A DNA stretch of 23,276 nt, taken from assembly GCA_964544285.1 (NCBI GenBank), contig CAZJAQ010000019.1, forward strand, positions 1 through 23,276. Direction: 5' to 3'. The position numbers were made by a program, and so were the translations under genes. Origin of the DNA: CAYGVX01 sp964544285 (GTDB lineage: Archaea; Thermoproteota; Bathyarchaeia; Bathyarchaeales; SOJC01). Below the pieces are notes generated by a model. The model was not told the DNA's origin. It saw nothing but the letters and a program-made list of their open reading frames with translations, and ran no database searches. The first letter of the stretch is position 1; the number at the start of each line of letters is the position of its first letter. Positions 22,016-23,276 of this stretch are shown piece after piece.

Positions 22016-23080
22016 TCATTCCACAGCCTTCGAAACACGCCTCAAACACTCGATCGCAGAAGCATAAGTTGGAAAGCCCCACAACCCACACTCTGGACCA
22101 GCCAACGCCACCCTCCCAACACCAAATCGCTCGACGATTTTCAAGAGTCGCTTCTTCACGACGTCAACACTCTCCAGAAAAGCTTCAGGGTTCACCGCTT
22201 GCTTCGAAATGCTTTTCCAAACGTCGGCAACAGCTTCATCAGAAGCCCTCTGACCCATCTTTTCCTTTATCAGCCTGTCAAAATCAGTGAGGGCAACGCT
22301 TGCCTTGAGCTGCTTGTCCTCTTCTTCCAAAAGCTCCCTCGTCTTTTTCATTTCGTAGAGGGGGTCGTCTACGTGAGACTCTACGATTCTGAGCGATTCG
22401 ACCGCCCAGAACAAGTCGTCTGAGGTACAGTGCAGGTGGATGCAGGTTTCTGCTTTTCTGCTACGGGCTGTACGGGCGATGGATTCCCAAGCCGCGAGCA
22501 AGTTTTCTCTGCCTTCGGCGCCCCTGTCTATCAGCGGGTCGTCAACCATGCCGAAAAGCGGTTCGTCGACGGAGACGAGGGCTACTCTGCCCCCTTTAGC
22601 AACGAAGATGCTCTTATCTAGGGTTTCTGCGAGCACCGTGCCCAGTTGGCTGTATGTTTGGCTGTTCCTGTAGGGGAAGAATGAAGCTAGCGTGTAGGGT
22701 CCGGTGACGCATACTCTAAGCTGAAAAGGACTGCCTGTGTTTGCGAGGATTCTCTCTGCGTTTCTCTGTATGGCTGCCACTTCTGCAATCTTGCCATGTC
22801 CGGATTTCAACGTGAGATGTCTCGTCTCTATGTAGCCGCCTTTTATTTTTTCCAAGCCTTCGAAGGTAGAAAGGAACATTTCGTTCATGTCGCGGAATTG
22901 GGGATAAGCGGGGATGGAGATGCCTGCTTTTAGCTTGTCTAAGAAGGCGTTGACGATGGTTTGTTCGAAGAATTTGGCTGAGTCAGTGTTGAGGGTTGCT
23001 GTGAAGTGGTTTGCTCCTTCTTGCAGCTTGTCTAAGGCGCCTGTGGGGGGAAGGCTTCCGACGTCGCATGATTGAATCAA
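22016..23080 (-). CDS. Core MetE-like cobalamin-independent methionine synthase
   Basis: A 354-residue TIM-barrel protein matching the C-terminal catalytic half of MetE without the N-terminal folate-binding half, as in archaeal core-MetE (Mes) proteins. Candidate zinc ligands are in the HLHC cluster (215-218), Glu234 in RIVESHVD and Cys331 in GPECGLWGF. The VDEPLFG segment (171-177) matches the barrel's DEP signature. Core MetEs make methionine from homocysteine using a methylated corrinoid protein or another donor rather than a methyl-folate polyglutamate; the donor here is unknown. The start is TTG 23080, chosen because GAGGAG (23088-23093) lies 7 nt upstream and because the longer ATG form (23152) would overlap the preceding gene by 76 bases. 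Confidence 0.8.
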   Translation of the reverse strand: MIQSCDVGSLPPTGALDKLQEGANHFTATLNTDSAKFFEQTIVNAFLDKLKAGISIPAYPQFRDMNEMFLSTFEGLEKIKGGYIETRHLTLKSGHGKIAEVAAIQRNAERILANTGSPFQLRVCVTGPYTLASFFPYRNSQTYSQLGTVLAETLDKSIFVAKGGRVALVSVDEPLFGMVDDPLIDRGAEGRENLLAAWESIARTARSRKAETCIHLHCTSDDLFWAVESLRIVESHVDDPLYEMKKTRELLEEEDKQLKASVALTDFDRLIKEKMGQRASDEAVADVWKSISKQAVNPEAFLESVDVVKKRLLKIVERFGVGRVALAGPECGLWGFPTYASAIECLRRVSKAVE

Positions 23081-23276
23081 CTGGTTACTCCTCTTTTTTG
23101 CTTGAAGTGTTCGTATCCTCGAGCCTCTATTGCAACCTTTTTGCCCTTCCATTTTAGAAAGAGTGTTTTCTCTGCTGTTGTCCTACCGATTTTAATTAGG
23201 TTGCCTTCAACCTGCGTAATTGCTTCTTTGGCTTTTCTCCAATGTTTAGGGTTTATTGTGACGACTAGTTCGTATT
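23077..23276 (-). CDS. C-terminal fragment of a probable ThiL/AIR-synthase-like protein
   Basis: The frame is open from the window edge for 65 codons to a TGA. It begins YELVVTINPKHWRKAKEAI and ends in EARGYEHF plus a short tail. The pattern of an 'ELVVT' strand, a helix, an 'IKIGR' turn and a final 'RGYEHF' resembles the C-terminus of thiamine-monophosphate kinase and related PurM/HypE-fold proteins. This is recalled similarity, not a search. Its TGA overlaps the TTG of the core MetE gene as TTGA, arguing that both are genuine and translationally coupled. Confidence 0.5.
   Translation of the reverse strand, partial: YELVVTINPKHWRKAKEAITQVEGNLIKIGRTTAEKTLFLKWKGKKVAIEARGYEHFKQKRGVTS

Overview
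The window is archaeal. It carries peptide chain release factor aRF1 with NIKS and GGQ motifs, a tRNA-splicing endonuclease subunit, an archaeal-type histidyl-tRNA synthetase, a TIP49/RuvB-like AAA+ ATPase, an EndoQ-type PHP DNA repair nuclease, an HTH-phosphoribosyltransferase regulator of the GfcR type and a folate-domain-less 'core' MetE. TATA boxes lie about 25 nt before several inferred transcript starts. Start codons are often GTG or TTG, placed by GGTGA/GAGG-type ribosome sites. The gene mix fits a Thermoproteota/Bathyarchaeia-like lineage, but that placement is inference. The 100-base N run shows this is a draft scaffold, probably metagenome-derived.

Layout. Plus strand 142-4270: a 49-residue orphan, the GfcR-like regulator, an MtnA-type isomerase, then endA-like and hisS in tandem. 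Minus strand 6855-4278: a TauE/SafE permease interrupted by the N run, RNase HI and a CPBP membrane protease. Plus strand 6988-11230: aRF1, a Kbl-type PLP acyltransferase, a DedA/VTT membrane protein and a second TauE/SafE permease. Minus strand 13516-11282: a large secreted family 5 solute-binding protein, whose halves appear in swapped order, ending in a dockerin-like module. Plus strand 13682-18296: EndoQ, a NapH/NosR-like membrane ferredoxin, a TIP49-like gene broken by three -1 shifts, and two small unknown genes. Minus strand 23276-18329: the tail of a probable ThiL/AIR-synthase-like gene overlapping core MetE, then a PadR-ABC ATPase-ABC permease export operon, then an AmrS-type radical SAM protein.

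How genes work together. endA-like and hisS (4 nt apart) both serve tRNA. PadR, ATPase and permease form a classic self-regulated efflux unit, with a triple 12-bp repeat over the PadR promoter as the likely operator. The core MetE and the gene before it overlap by TTGA and are probably translationally coupled. Most other genes look like separate transcription units.

Points of most interest: the apparent circular permutation of the solute-binding protein; loss of the catalytic His in the EndA-like protein; three same-direction frameshifts confined to TIP49; the N run, whose two edges are an identical 55-bp sequence and which is therefore probably a scaffolding artefact; and the PadR operator. 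There is no CRISPR array, rRNA, recognisable tRNA or insertion sequence. No gene-free stretch exceeds 300 bases; the longest are 8251-8454, 292-476 and 17882-18068.
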